Positions 10,270 through 20,337 are shown, counted from the first letter of the stretch. The stretch is DNA of 58,393 bases from Deltaproteobacteria bacterium (GCA_021793275.1 JAJYTC010000007.1:1-58393); one strand, 5' to 3'. Made by a program: numbers and translations. Notes: generated from the sequence alone by a model not told the origin.

Positions 10270-11469
10270 TCACCTTCCGCTCTTTTCGTTTCCCAACACC
10301 ACACAACTGGCGATCCCCATGCCGGCATTTCCCCCCAGATTGTGGGCAAGGCCGAATTTGGGGTCTTTTATCTGCCTTGGACCGGCTTTACCCTGGAGTT
10401 GCTTATAGAGCTCATACATCATTCTGAGGCCGCTCGCCCCGAGCGGATGGCCGAAACATTTGAGACCCCCGTCGGTATTGACCGGCAACCGCCCTTTCAA
10501 GGCAAACGTCCCGGCCTCGATATCGTCGCGGGCCTTCCCTCCGGGACTGAATCCCAGGTCTTCATAGAGAATAAGCTCATGACAGGTGAAGCAGTCGTGC
10601 ACCTCGGCCAGGCTGATTTCGGCGCGCGGGTCTTTGATTCCTGCCTGATCATAGGCCATCCCGGCTGCGCGAACGTTTTCCTCGATATGCACATAGTCGT
10701 AGTCCTGGCGCATGCAACCCTGGCGAGCGCCGACGGAAACGGCAAGCGCCTTTACATAAATTGGATCGGGTCTGAAGGTTTTAGCCATATCAGCGCGGAC
10801 CACAATCGCGGCGGCGGCCCCGTCGCTTACGCCGCAGCAGTCGTAGAGGCCCAACGGCCAGGCGACAATGGGGGCGCGGACGACCTGTTCGACCGTCAGC
10901 AGATTGTGAAAGTGGGCTTTCGGGTTGAGGCTTCCGTTGTAATGATTCTTGACGGCGATTTCGGCGAGCAACCGCTTGCCATAGGCGGGCTCCAGCCCAT
11001 AGTGATGGAAGTATCTTGTGCCGAGGTAGGCAAAGGAAGCCGGAGCACTGAATCCGGAGCCCAGACCTGTAGTTCCGTCCGGGTTATCTCCCACGATGGC
11101 CGGCCCTTTTACGCCCGTTTGCCCCAAATCCTTGAGTTTTTCAACGCCGATCGCAAGGGCTATGTCGCAGGCGCCGGCGGCGACAGCATAGCTTGCCGCC
11201 CGCAGGGCTTCCGAGCCGGTTGCACACAGGTTCTCGACGCGTGTCATGGGTATGTATTGCAGTCCGAGGGGAGAGAGGGTAATCGCCGTAAGGCCCGAGA
11301 AAACGGTGCCAAGCCACGCAGCCTGGATATCCTTCGGCTCGACTCCGGCATCTTCAAACGCCTCATAGGCCGCTTCAACAAGGAGGTCTTCGACTCCCAT
11401 GTCCCATCGTTCACCGAATTTGGTGCAGCCCATCCCCACTATGGCGACTTTGTCCCTGATGCTTTCCAT
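10270..11469 (-). CDS. Thiolase-family acetyl-CoA acetyltransferase (SCPx-type)
   Basis: 399 aa; VENLCATGSEALRAASYAV (nucleophilic Cys), CFGHPLGASGLRMMYEL, C-terminal GGNAGMGIASCVVLG. Confidence 0.92.
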   Translation of the reverse strand: MESIRDKVAIVGMGCTKFGERWDMGVEDLLVEAAYEAFEDAGVEPKDIQAAWLGTVFSGLTAITLSPLGLQYIPMTRVENLCATGSEALRAASYAVAAGACDIALAIGVEKLKDLGQTGVKGPAIVGDNPDGTTGLGSGFSAPASFAYLGTRYFHHYGLEPAYGKRLLAEIAVKNHYNGSLNPKAHFHNLLTVEQVVRAPIVAWPLGLYDCCGVSDGAAAAIVVRADMAKTFRPDPIYVKALAVSVGARQGCMRQDYDYVHIEENVRAAGMAYDQAGIKDPRAEISLAEVHDCFTCHELILYEDLGFSPGGKARDDIEAGTFALKGRLPVNTDGGLKCFGHPLGASGLRMMYELYKQLQGKAGPRQIKDPKFGLAHNLGGNAGMGIASCVVLGNEKSGR

Positions 11470-11479
11470 ACGGTCCCCT

Positions 11480-12901
11480 TTACGCCAGAGGCCTTGCTTT
11501 CCAGAAATAATTGACGATCCCTTTTCCCCGGCTCATCTTTCTGAACGTCATTTCGACAGGCATACCGATCCGGACCTTTTCGAGGTCATAATCGGTCAAC
11601 TCGCACAGGAGCCTTCCGCCTCCATCGAAGTCCACTACGCCGTTCAGGCCGGGAGGATTTTTGGTTGGCTGCAGTTCGTCTACCGTATAGGTAAAGAGCT
11701 TTCCGGTTTTATCTGAAAAGCTGTAGCGGTCGAAATCATCTTTGGACCGGCAAACGGCACAAATCCGTACGGTCTGCCCGAGCGGATGTATCTGAGGAGT
11801 TCCGCATTTTCGGCAATTCACACCGGATAGAGACGCAATCACCTGCCTTTGTCTCCACCGGCCTGCTATGGAAGGCTCTGTGCGTTCGGGAAGGCTCGAC
11901 GGCTCAAACGGAACCAGATCGCGCCAGCTCAGGTAGGCGCCGTAATCGATGTTTTTCATTGCCGAAAGCCGACTTTCAAGCACAGATCGGCCCTGGATAA
12001 GGGTTATGGCCTCAGTTGCGCGCAATATGAGACCGTCTGCACCGTCTCCGTAGTTGGCGAGAAGGACTCTTTCGCCGGGCTTTACCTCCTCAAGGGCCGC
12101 GATGAGCATAATGAGCGTTGCGGCCGTGCCGGTATTGCCAATCAGGTGGAAAAGCGGGTCCTGGACTTGAGAGGCATCGAAACCGAGCTTTTTAGCCAAA
12201 CCGGCATGCTGTCTGCCATCGGAAGCTGAAAAAACGATTTTGGAGAAATCCCGCGGCGCAAGCGAATGCTTGTCCATCAGGGCCGAGATCGCCTCCTGCA
12301 TGATCGGTGCATACCCTTCATCTTCCATGAAGCGCGCCTCCACCGATTTTACAAAGCGATCCTCTTGGGTTCTCCATATATCGGTGAATTCGCTAAAAAG
12401 GGAAAAGGAGCCTTCGATTTCGGCGATAACATCGGTTGTCCCTACGGCCAGGGCGGCCGCTCCATCGCCGAGGAGCTGTTCGAATCTTCCTTTTGGAGCG
12501 CCGGCCCGGCAGTCGGAGGCTACGACGACGACTGTTCGGGCAGCTCCGCTTTCCACCGCATGCAGGGCCGATATCAAGGCGGTTGTTCCGGACCTCAGCG
12601 AATTGGTGAAGTCCGCCGTAACCGATCTCCTGCCAAGGTCCGCCACACTCGCTATGATCGCCGCATTCTGCTTTTCCACGTACGGAGCAGTAGTACCGGC
12701 AAAATAAAGACCGTCTGCCGTCTTGCCGTTACCTCTCAGGCAGTCGCGAGCGGCGGCGGCCGCCATTGTCACCGCATCCTCATCGTAGCCGGCCACCGCT
12801 TTCGCTCCGCCAACAGGCTGAGTCCGCCACATTCGGGCTATTTCTTCACAACTGAGCCTATATAAGGGAATGTAGACTCCAACAGATGTGATTCCGGCCA
12901 T
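11480..12901 (-). CDS. HMG-CoA synthase-like protein fused to a Zn-ribbon/OB-fold (DUF35) domain
   Basis: 473 aa; N-terminus GITSVGVYIPLYRL...AVAGYDEDAVTMAAAAARD; C-terminus CRKCGTPQIHPLGQTVRICAVC Zn-ribbon plus OB-fold. Confidence 0.85.
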   Translation of the reverse strand: MAGITSVGVYIPLYRLSCEEIARMWRTQPVGGAKAVAGYDEDAVTMAAAAARDCLRGNGKTADGLYFAGTTAPYVEKQNAAIIASVADLGRRSVTADFTNSLRSGTTALISALHAVESGAARTVVVVASDCRAGAPKGRFEQLLGDGAAALAVGTTDVIAEIEGSFSLFSEFTDIWRTQEDRFVKSVEARFMEDEGYAPIMQEAISALMDKHSLAPRDFSKIVFSASDGRQHAGLAKKLGFDASQVQDPLFHLIGNTGTAATLIMLIAALEEVKPGERVLLANYGDGADGLILRATEAITLIQGRSVLESRLSAMKNIDYGAYLSWRDLVPFEPSSLPERTEPSIAGRWRQRQVIASLSGVNCRKCGTPQIHPLGQTVRICAVCRSKDDFDRYSFSDKTGKLFTYTVDELQPTKNPPGLNGVVDFDGGGRLLCELTDYDLEKVRIGMPVEMTFRKMSRGKGIVNYFWKARPLA

Positions 12902-12919
12902 ATCGATCCCCTGCTATGC

Positions 12920-13026
12920 CTAGGAGACTGTCCGAGAACATCTTGGACTGGTCTCCCGTCTTTGTCGCGGCTGGAAGCCGCTCCTACGAAAGCCCGCTGA
13001 TTCGCGATTCTCGGACAGCCTCCTAG
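12920..13026. mobile_element. MITE-like element with ~18-bp terminal inverted repeats containing REP copy 2
   Basis: Left end TAGGAGACTGTCCGAGAA and right end TTCTCGGACAGCCTCCTA are reverse complements with one difference; inside lies GTCGCGGCTGGAAGCCGCTCCTAC (12964..12987). Confidence 0.7.
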
Positions 13027-14507
13027 ACTCTGTGCGCCTGCATCGAGTAGTGCATCTGGGTGAGTGCGCCGACGGCAGCGATAGCGGCCGCTCTTTTTTT
13101 CTCACTTCCCCGGGACATCTTTTCTTCAAGCGCTTTTCCCTGCTCCGTTATGGTTTTGACATCATCGAGAAGGCCCTTTTCCCGCTCAATGAAGTGCGTA
13201 CCCAACTCACCCTTTATGAACCGGGGATTTTCCATTACCGCCCTGTGGAACGCGATGTTGGTCTTCACTCCGGTGATGGTATATTCGTAGAGGGCCCTTC
13301 GCATTCGCGTTATGGACTCGTCCCGATCGCGACCCCAAACTATCAGTTTGGATATCATCGGATCGTAAAACGGCGGGATCGAGTAGCCGGGATAAACGCC
13401 GCTATCCACCCGGATTCCCGGGCCTCCGGGGGGGTGGTGACCCTTTATGGTCCCGGGCGTGGGAATAAAGTCGTTCAAGGGGTCTTCCGCATTGATACGG
13501 CATTCGAGAGCACTGCCGTTTATCCGGATATCCTTTTGAGTCATGCCAAGCGGCAGTCCCGAAGCGATCCTTATCTGTTCTTTTACAATATCCACACCGG
13601 TCACCATCTCCGTTACCGGATGCTCGACCTGTACGCGGGCATTGACCTCCAGGAAGTAGAACTGTCCCTGCGAGAAAAGAAATTCCACCGTCCCGGCCCC
13701 TTCGTAGCCGACCCACCTTGCCGCGTTCGCCGCCACTTCTCCCATTTTTTCGCGGAGCTCCGAGGTGACGGCCGGGGAGGGAGATTCCTCGATCAGCTTT
13801 TGATGTCTGCGCTGAATGGAGCATTCACGTTCACCGAGATGAACGACATTGCCCGATTTATCGGCCAGGATCTGAAATTCTATATGGCGTGGATCGGCGA
13901 GATATTTCTCGATGTAGACATCACGAATGCCGAAAGTGTTGGCGGCAATCGCCCGGGTGGATTCCAGCGCCTTTAGCAGGGCATTTGCCTCCCGGACGAT
14001 TGTCATGCCGATTCCACCGCCTCCGGCGGAAGGCTTTATTATGACAGGGTAACCGATGCTTTCGGCAATCAGGGCAGCCTTTTCGAATTCTTCGACACTG
14101 CCGTCGGTCCCCGGCGCCACCGGGACCCCGGCCTTGATCATCTCGCGGCGAGCGGCGGTTTTATCGCCCATAAGTTTGAGGACCCCGGCCGGAGGGCCTA
14201 TGAACGTTATCGCCTCCTCGACGCAGGCCGAGGCAAGTCCGGGGTTTTCGGCGAGAAATCCGTAGCCGGGGTGGATTGCGTCAGCGCCGCTCTTTTTGGC
14301 CGCCTCGATGATTTTTCCGATATCGAGATAGCTTTGAGAGGCAAGCGCAGGACCGATACAAAACACCTCATCGGCATACCCGGTAAATAACGCGTCTTTG
14401 TCCGCTTCGGAATATACGCCCACAGAAGCGATTCCAAGCTCCCGGCACGCCCGCATAACGCGGATCGCTATTTCACCACGGTTGGCTATAAGGACCTTTT
14501 TAATCAT
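13023..14507 (-). CDS. Biotin carboxylase subunit (acetyl-CoA/pyruvate carboxylase type)
   Basis: Start MIKKVLIANRGEIAIRVMRACRELG; FLAENP, IKPSAGGGGIGM, EVNARVQVEHPVTEMVTGVDIV. Confidence 0.92.
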   Translation of the reverse strand: MIKKVLIANRGEIAIRVMRACRELGIASVGVYSEADKDALFTGYADEVFCIGPALASQSYLDIGKIIEAAKKSGADAIHPGYGFLAENPGLASACVEEAITFIGPPAGVLKLMGDKTAARREMIKAGVPVAPGTDGSVEEFEKAALIAESIGYPVIIKPSAGGGGIGMTIVREANALLKALESTRAIAANTFGIRDVYIEKYLADPRHIEFQILADKSGNVVHLGERECSIQRRHQKLIEESPSPAVTSELREKMGEVAANAARWVGYEGAGTVEFLFSQGQFYFLEVNARVQVEHPVTEMVTGVDIVKEQIRIASGLPLGMTQKDIRINGSALECRINAEDPLNDFIPTPGTIKGHHPPGGPGIRVDSGVYPGYSIPPFYDPMISKLIVWGRDRDESITRMRRALYEYTITGVKTNIAFHRAVMENPRFIKGELGTHFIEREKGLLDDVKTITEQGKALEEKMSRGSEKKRAAAIAAVGALTQMHYSMQAHRV

Positions 14508-16263
14508 CAGGCTGCACCACCATGAGGACATCTTCCGGATTTACGATTTCGCCTTCAGTGGCGAGGATCTCCTTCACCACTCCGCCGTGGGGCGCACTGA
14601 GATACCTTTTCATCTTCATCGCCTCAATCAATGCGAGGGCCTCACCGGCATTGACACAGTCGCCGATCTTGACTTCTATGGAAAGCACGAGCCCCGCCAT
14701 TCCGGAGACCACGGCGCCGGGGGGCGGCAGCGGCTGCGAGGCCGGGGGGTTTTGCTGCGCCTCTGCCTGGATGTATGCGCCGGCATTTCCGGACCCGTTC
14801 CAAACAGGGGAAATCTTCACATTGAATACATCACCGTCTACGTCCACGCTAAACGTTGTCGGGAAATCATAGGGGGGATCTTCGGGCGATACGCTCCGAG
14901 GAACCTGCGCGGCCGGCTTTTTCTTGGGTTCGCTCTTTTTCACAGGTTTTCCAGGAATAAGGATTTTCAGCAACAGATCGTCCTCCGAGAGTTCAGGCCC
15001 GAACTCGCTTCGAAACTCCTCGACTGTTTTAAGGTAGCCTTGCGGCTTCCAGTTGAGAAATTCGCCGGTCCTGGGATAATTCATGATCCTGCCCATGACA
15101 TCGGGGTCGATTGGAACGATCGGTTGGCCGTAATAGCCGAGGGCGTACTTTATGACCTCATCGGTTATCTGTTCGTACCTTTTGCCCGAAATGACATGTT
15201 CCACGGCCTGAGCGCCCACAATCTGGGAATAGGGCGTCGCCATGACCGGATATCCAAGCTCTTTACGCACCAGCACGGTTTCCTCGAGGATTTCGCCCAG
15301 TCGGTTCTCCATTCCCACCTCTCTTAGCTGCCGAGTGAGATTGGTCATCATTCCGCCCGGCACCTGGTGTTCGAAGTGAAAGAGGTCGTATTCCATGGGC
15401 GAACCAATGGGAAACCCATGTTCTTGGGCAATTTTCCTGAAGTGTTCCGATACGGCTGCAAGGGCATCCTCATTTATGTCGGAGGTAAAGCCGAGCCGGC
15501 GGGCATTTTTGAGGATGGTCGCCGTGGAGGGAAGCGATGTGCCGTTTGCAAGAGGCGTTGCGGCGGTATGGAGTGTTGTGGCTCCGGCTTTGATCGCTTC
15601 CAGGTAGCACAGCGGAGCCAGTCCGGAATTGCAGTGGCAGTGGAACTCGAGCGGCAGCCCTTCGCTGTTGCGGCGTACAGTCGATATAAGCTCCCGGGTC
15701 GCTTCCGGAGTGATTACCCCGGAGGCGTCCTCTATCATAATGCGGTCTATATAATCCCTTGCCTGCAGCAGCCTGCGGGTCTTCTCAGCCCAGTGCTCAC
15801 CGGTGTGCGCGGGGCTGGAGGTATACATCAGGGCCGGCACGACTTCGGTTCCCTCGGCTTTGGCGATTTTGGCGAAATAGATGAACTTTTCCATGTCGTC
15901 CTGGTAGTCGCAGATCCAGAATGCCTTTACTCCATTGGCAACCGATCTTTTTATCCAGAGAGCGATGATGTCGCGGGGGGTGCTCAGATCGAAGGAAGAA
16001 AGGCTTCCTATCTGATAGGAGCCGCGAAGCGGGGTCTTGGTAATCAGCTTCGAGAGAATCCTTATCCTCTCCCAGGGATCTTCGTTGAGGCTTCGCACCT
16101 GTACGGTAAATGCCTGGGAGCCGACCGTAGCAATGTCTCTATACCCGACCTGGTCCAGGACCTCGGCAATCGGAGTAATCATGTCGGTGCTCATCATGAG
16201 CCCCCACAGACTCTGTTGCGCGTCCCGAATGGTCTGATCGACAAAATAGATTTTATTATCCAT
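14500..16263 (-). CDS. Carboxyltransferase (pyruvate carboxylase B / oxaloacetate decarboxylase alpha-like) with C-terminal biotinyl domain
   Basis: ORF to 16365, probable start MDNKIYFVDQTIRDAQQSLWG at 16263; HFEHQVPGGMMTNL; biotinylation motif LIEAMKMKRYLSAPHGG. Confidence 0.88.
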   Translation of the reverse strand: MDNKIYFVDQTIRDAQQSLWGLMMSTDMITPIAEVLDQVGYRDIATVGSQAFTVQVRSLNEDPWERIRILSKLITKTPLRGSYQIGSLSSFDLSTPRDIIALWIKRSVANGVKAFWICDYQDDMEKFIYFAKIAKAEGTEVVPALMYTSSPAHTGEHWAEKTRRLLQARDYIDRIMIEDASGVITPEATRELISTVRRNSEGLPLEFHCHCNSGLAPLCYLEAIKAGATTLHTAATPLANGTSLPSTATILKNARRLGFTSDINEDALAAVSEHFRKIAQEHGFPIGSPMEYDLFHFEHQVPGGMMTNLTRQLREVGMENRLGEILEETVLVRKELGYPVMATPYSQIVGAQAVEHVISGKRYEQITDEVIKYALGYYGQPIVPIDPDVMGRIMNYPRTGEFLNWKPQGYLKTVEEFRSEFGPELSEDDLLLKILIPGKPVKKSEPKKKPAAQVPRSVSPEDPPYDFPTTFSVDVDGDVFNVKISPVWNGSGNAGAYIQAEAQQNPPASQPLPPPGAVVSGMAGLVLSIEVKIGDCVNAGEALALIEAMKMKRYLSAPHGGVVKEILATEGEIVNPEDVLMVVQPDD

Positions 16264-16498
16264 ACCGCTTGTAATCTTTCCCCGGGTCCACAGTTCGTAC
16301 GAGCCATAAGGCAGAGCATTCCAGACTGTTATAAAACTTTTAGCAGCAGGCCCGAAATGGAGCAACAGCGAATCCCTAATGATTTTATAAGTTAATGGCA
16401 GAAAATGAATCTTGACGGCTATCCGGATGTATAATAAAAATTTAGTTTACTGGTAATACAATGAAAATTTTTGGGTCCACGATTGTCAGAGGCGTTTT

Positions 16499-17422
16499 AT
16501 GGGGAACTTTCAGTTGAACCTTCACCAGGTAATCTCCTTTTACTTTGTGGCAAAAGAGCACAGTTTCAGCAGGGCTGCAGAGCTGCTGTCAATTACCCAG
16601 CCGGCCGTAACCCAGCACATACGCGCGCTGGAAGTGCAATTCGGAGTAAAGCTCGTAAACATAAAGAAAAAGCGGGTAAATCTCACGAAGGCGGGTGAAA
16701 AGCTGCTTCCGTACGCGGAAGAACTTTTCAACCAGGCGGTGCTTACGGAAAACTTCCTTAAAAGCTACCGATACAATCATATATCCATCGGCATCTCGAC
16801 TCCGCTCGTATCCTTTTTCACGGCTCTAATAGATCATTTCAAGGAACTTTATCCTTCCGTAAGGGTATCCATCCGGGAAGGATCGTCCCTGCCGATGGTC
16901 GAAGAACTGATGGATTTCAAACTCGATATCTGCATGGTCGGCATATTGTTTCCCTACAGCGAAAGGGTGCGGCTTTTTCGAATCCCGGTCGATGAGCAGC
17001 TTTTCTTCGTGGCCGCACCGGAATACCCTCTTTCTTCGGACACACCGGCAAAATGGTCTCAGCTTGCCTCCCACCCTCTTATCATTCAGTCCGAGGGTTC
17101 CGCTTCCCGGTCCATATTACTGAATCACTTCAAAAAAAGAGGGCTTACGCCCCTGATCGGGGCCGAGGTGAACAACGTGGAACTGGCAAAGCAGTTGGCA
17201 CGCCAAAAAAAGGGCATAGCATTCATGTTCGAAACAAACATCCGCGAGGAGGTTTCGGCGGGCAAACTGAAGATCATTCGGGCCGAGGACGGCACTATCA
17301 AGATGGGGGCCATTGACGTACTGATAAACAGAGAAGAGCGGCTCTCGCCAACAATTGAAGCATTTCTGACGATACTCAAGGAACATTTTAACGGTGATCT
17401 CAAAGAGATCGCGCCCCGGTAG
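16499..17422 (+). CDS. LysR-family transcriptional regulator
   Basis: 307 aa; N-terminal HTH LHQVISFYFVAKEHSFSRAAELLSITQPAVTQHIRALEVQFGVKL. Confidence 0.92.
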   Translation: MGNFQLNLHQVISFYFVAKEHSFSRAAELLSITQPAVTQHIRALEVQFGVKLVNIKKKRVNLTKAGEKLLPYAEELFNQAVLTENFLKSYRYNHISIGISTPLVSFFTALIDHFKELYPSVRVSIREGSSLPMVEELMDFKLDICMVGILFPYSERVRLFRIPVDEQLFFVAAPEYPLSSDTPAKWSQLASHPLIIQSEGSASRSILLNHFKKRGLTPLIGAEVNNVELAKQLARQKKGIAFMFETNIREEVSAGKLKIIRAEDGTIKMGAIDVLINREERLSPTIEAFLTILKEHFNGDLKEIAPR

Positions 17423-17433
17423 AAAGGAACCTT

Positions 17434-20337
17434 TCAATACGGATCCGATGGACAGGTGAGGGGTTCGTTGCCGTTTTTTTTCCGGCCAAGCGGCGAAGAG
17501 GCGATTTTTGCGCTGGATGCATCCTCTTTCTTTATCCCGAGTTTGTACATTCTTTTGTACAAAGTCGATCTTTTCAACCCGAGCAGTTCGGCGGCGCCGT
17601 TGGGTCCGTAGATACGCCCCCCGGTCTTCTCCAGTACGTAGGTGATATAACGGCGTTGAAGTTCATCCATAGTGGGGGTGTCCGTGAAGGAGTATTGGCG
17701 GAACGGCGCCGGCTCCGAGGGAAGATCCAATACCAGTCTTTCACCATTGGACAATATGACCGCCCGCTCGATCACGTTTTTCAACTGCCGGACGTTGCCC
17801 GGCCAGGAACAGGCCAGGAGCTTATCTCGATCCGAGGCAGTAAGCTCCAATCCCTGGCGACCGTACTTGCCGGCGTAGCGGCGTAAAAAATGCCGGGCCA
17901 GCAGAATGACATCCTCCCCGCGATCCTTTAGCGGCGGCAACACCAGGGGGATAACATTGAGTCGATAATAGAGGTCCCGGCGAAAACGTCCCGCCGCCAC
18001 TTCATCGGCGAGGTTGCGGTTGGTGGCGGCCACCAGTCTGAAATCGGACTTAACCGGATGGGTCCCGCCGATCCGGTAGAAAGTCTTGGTCTCAAGGGCC
18101 CGCAACAGTTTGACCTGCACTTGCAGCGGCAGTTCGCCGATCTCATCGATAAACAGCGTTCCCTGGTGAGCCAACTCGATGCGGCCCCTTTTGAGGGCGT
18201 CGGCGCCGGTAAAGGCCCCTTTCTCGTGTCCGAACAGTTCGCTTTCCACCAGATTCTCGGGAATTGTGGCCGCGTCCACTACGATGAAAGGTCCGTCCGA
18301 GCGGGGGCTGAACTTGTGGAGTCTGCCGACCAGGAGTTCCTTTCCGGTCCCGGTTTCTCCGGTGACCAGGAGCGTGGCTTCAGAGCGCGCCGCCTTTTCG
18401 GCCTGATCGAGCATTTTGAACATCACCGGGGCCTGGGTCAGAATCGGGCCGCGGCCGAACCTTTCCAGTTGAATAGACTTGTCGGCCGTAAGACGGTTGA
18501 TCTCTTCTCTTCCCTGAAGCAGTTCCAGGATATGGCCGATATAGATATTGGCATGATGGGTCAGGATCGACATCCATCGGGCGGGCAGGAAGCCGAAATT
18601 GGCGCTGCGATATGAGTCGTCGAAGTAAAGCACGCCTCTTACCGCCCCTTCCACCTCGATGGGTATGCACAGAAGCTCCCGGATGGCCTCGTCTGCCGGC
18701 AAATGCAGAGCGGGCTCAGGCTCGGTCCGGATATATCGATTTTCCTTAAACGATTTACAGATCAGCTCGAGACTGGGTTGGAAAGCTTTGGAATTAATCT
18801 CGCGATTTTTGAAATTGTAACCCGCTCTCAGCCCGAATTGTTGCTGCCGCCCGCGGCCCGAACTCCAAAACAATGCTCCCCGCTCGGCCCTCAGCAGCCG
18901 TCCTATGCGCCAGACGGCCCAATGGAACAGCTCTTCCCTGTCTACCGCCCCGTCCAGTTCGTGCAAAAGCTTCAAATAGTCATCGACCGTATTTTGTAAA
19001 TAATCTCCGGTGGCGGGCCGTAAGGCTTCACCGGCGAGCATACCGCGAAGGTCCTCCGGCAGGTAATAGAGATCGAGCCCCATTTCCCGGAGCTTTTGCC
19101 AGACTTTTTGAAGCAGGGCCAGTGCTTCTTCTCTCGCCCCGTCCCGGAGGTGCAAGCGGGTGAGAGCGATCAGGGTGTCGTTCAGGGCCAGGGCGGCGCC
19201 GGCGTTTTCCAAATGCGCGATTCCGGCGTTCAGGTCCCTCATGACCAGGGCGGCCTCCCGGCCTGCCTGCAGATTGTCTTCGGCCCGGCGCCGCAAAGCA
19301 ATACCCCGCTGCACGATACTCGGCTCCTGCAGGCATAAATCCAACACCTTTTCATACTTCCAGCCTTCGCTAATGGGCTCGAAACCATGATGGTGGAACG
19401 CGGCGAGCATATCGAGCAGGTATTCGTTTACGTAAAGGAGGGTGGATTTCCATTTCTGCCCCTCGGTTACGGCCGACCGGAGCACTTCGTATGCGCCCTG
19501 GAGGTCGCCGTCACGGAATGACTGAATGGCCAGACCTGCACGGGCAATGAAGAGGGCGTAGGAATACCGGCTTTCACCGGCTTCTTTTAACGAGGCTTGT
19601 AAATGAAACGAGGCTTCAGGTCTTTTGCGGGCTACCGCCAAAGAAAAACCCAGGAGCGCTCTGGCCATGGAGGCTACCGCCGGCAACCCCATGTCCCTGG
19701 CGGAGCGCCAGTAGTTTTGGAAAAACCCCAGGGCGCGGGGCACCTGGGCGGTCGTAAAAAGGGTGATGCCCAGGGCCCATAGGATCATTGGATAAACCAA
19801 CAGGCTGTCCTCTTCCAGGGTGAAGAGCTGTTCGGCCCTTTCAAAATGGAGGATGGCCTCCTGATACTGACCCTGAAGGACAAAATAGAGCCCGAGAAAT
19901 TCGGCCGCGGCCCTCAGGATATCGGCATCTCCCAACTGTTCGACTTCCGCCTTGCCGGCGGCGAGCATGGCGAGGCCTTCGGCGGGCTGGTCAAGATAGG
20001 CCAGCAACCGCCCCAGATGCAGGCACGCCAAGGCGTGGGTCCTTACATTGCCCGATGCCTTGCTAAGATCGATCGCGGTCTGAAGATAGGGCGCCAGAAC
20101 CTGCATCTTCCGCCCCACGGCAAAAGAGAGGTTTGACATTTCAATTACCGCCTCGACGAACAATCGGTCTCCATCGCCCGTGCCATTCAAGATATAGCGG
20201 TACAGATTTTCCACCGCGCGGCTGAGGTGCTGGTAGGCAAGTCCGTGGTCGCGCCGTCCGAGCAACTCGTGGGCCAAATCCAATTCGGCTTCCGCAGCTT
20301 CGACCAGTCGTCCGGAGTCTGTTGTTTCGGGGTTCAT
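17434..20337 (-). CDS. Sigma-54-dependent enhancer-binding regulator with TPR-like and GAF-like N-terminal regions
   Basis: ORF to 20412; likely start MNPETTDSGRL at 20337. GETGTGKELL, ESELFGHEKGAFTGADALKRGRIELAHQGTLFIDEIGELPL, C-terminal Fis-type HTH AAELLGLKRSTLYKRMYKLGI. Confidence 0.92.
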   Translation of the reverse strand: MNPETTDSGRLVEAAEAELDLAHELLGRRDHGLAYQHLSRAVENLYRYILNGTGDGDRLFVEAVIEMSNLSFAVGRKMQVLAPYLQTAIDLSKASGNVRTHALACLHLGRLLAYLDQPAEGLAMLAAGKAEVEQLGDADILRAAAEFLGLYFVLQGQYQEAILHFERAEQLFTLEEDSLLVYPMILWALGITLFTTAQVPRALGFFQNYWRSARDMGLPAVASMARALLGFSLAVARKRPEASFHLQASLKEAGESRYSYALFIARAGLAIQSFRDGDLQGAYEVLRSAVTEGQKWKSTLLYVNEYLLDMLAAFHHHGFEPISEGWKYEKVLDLCLQEPSIVQRGIALRRRAEDNLQAGREAALVMRDLNAGIAHLENAGAALALNDTLIALTRLHLRDGAREEALALLQKVWQKLREMGLDLYYLPEDLRGMLAGEALRPATGDYLQNTVDDYLKLLHELDGAVDREELFHWAVWRIGRLLRAERGALFWSSGRGRQQQFGLRAGYNFKNREINSKAFQPSLELICKSFKENRYIRTEPEPALHLPADEAIRELLCIPIEVEGAVRGVLYFDDSYRSANFGFLPARWMSILTHHANIYIGHILELLQGREEINRLTADKSIQLERFGRGPILTQAPVMFKMLDQAEKAARSEATLLVTGETGTGKELLVGRLHKFSPRSDGPFIVVDAATIPENLVESELFGHEKGAFTGADALKRGRIELAHQGTLFIDEIGELPLQVQVKLLRALETKTFYRIGGTHPVKSDFRLVAATNRNLADEVAAGRFRRDLYYRLNVIPLVLPPLKDRGEDVILLARHFLRRYAGKYGRQGLELTASDRDKLLACSWPGNVRQLKNVIERAVILSNGERLVLDLPSEPAPFRQYSFTDTPTMDELQRRYITYVLEKTGGRIYGPNGAAELLGLKRSTLYKRMYKLGIKKEDASSAKIASSPLGRKKNGNEPLTCPSDPY

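Noticed and set aside
8924-11514. Long plus-strand ORFs (431 and 419 aa) opposite the ligase and thiolase
   Set aside because: Shadow ORFs of clear minus-strand enzymes; sequences lack recognisable domains.
16380-16498. TTGACG...TATAAT as a sigma-70 promoter for the LysR gene
   Set aside because: Spacing is only 12 nt; TATAAT may still be a -10 but no proper -35 was found.
17422-17435. GAAAGG-AA-CCTTTC palindrome between convergent LysR and EBP genes as a terminator
   Set aside because: Two-nt loop and no U-tract; not a convincing intrinsic terminator.
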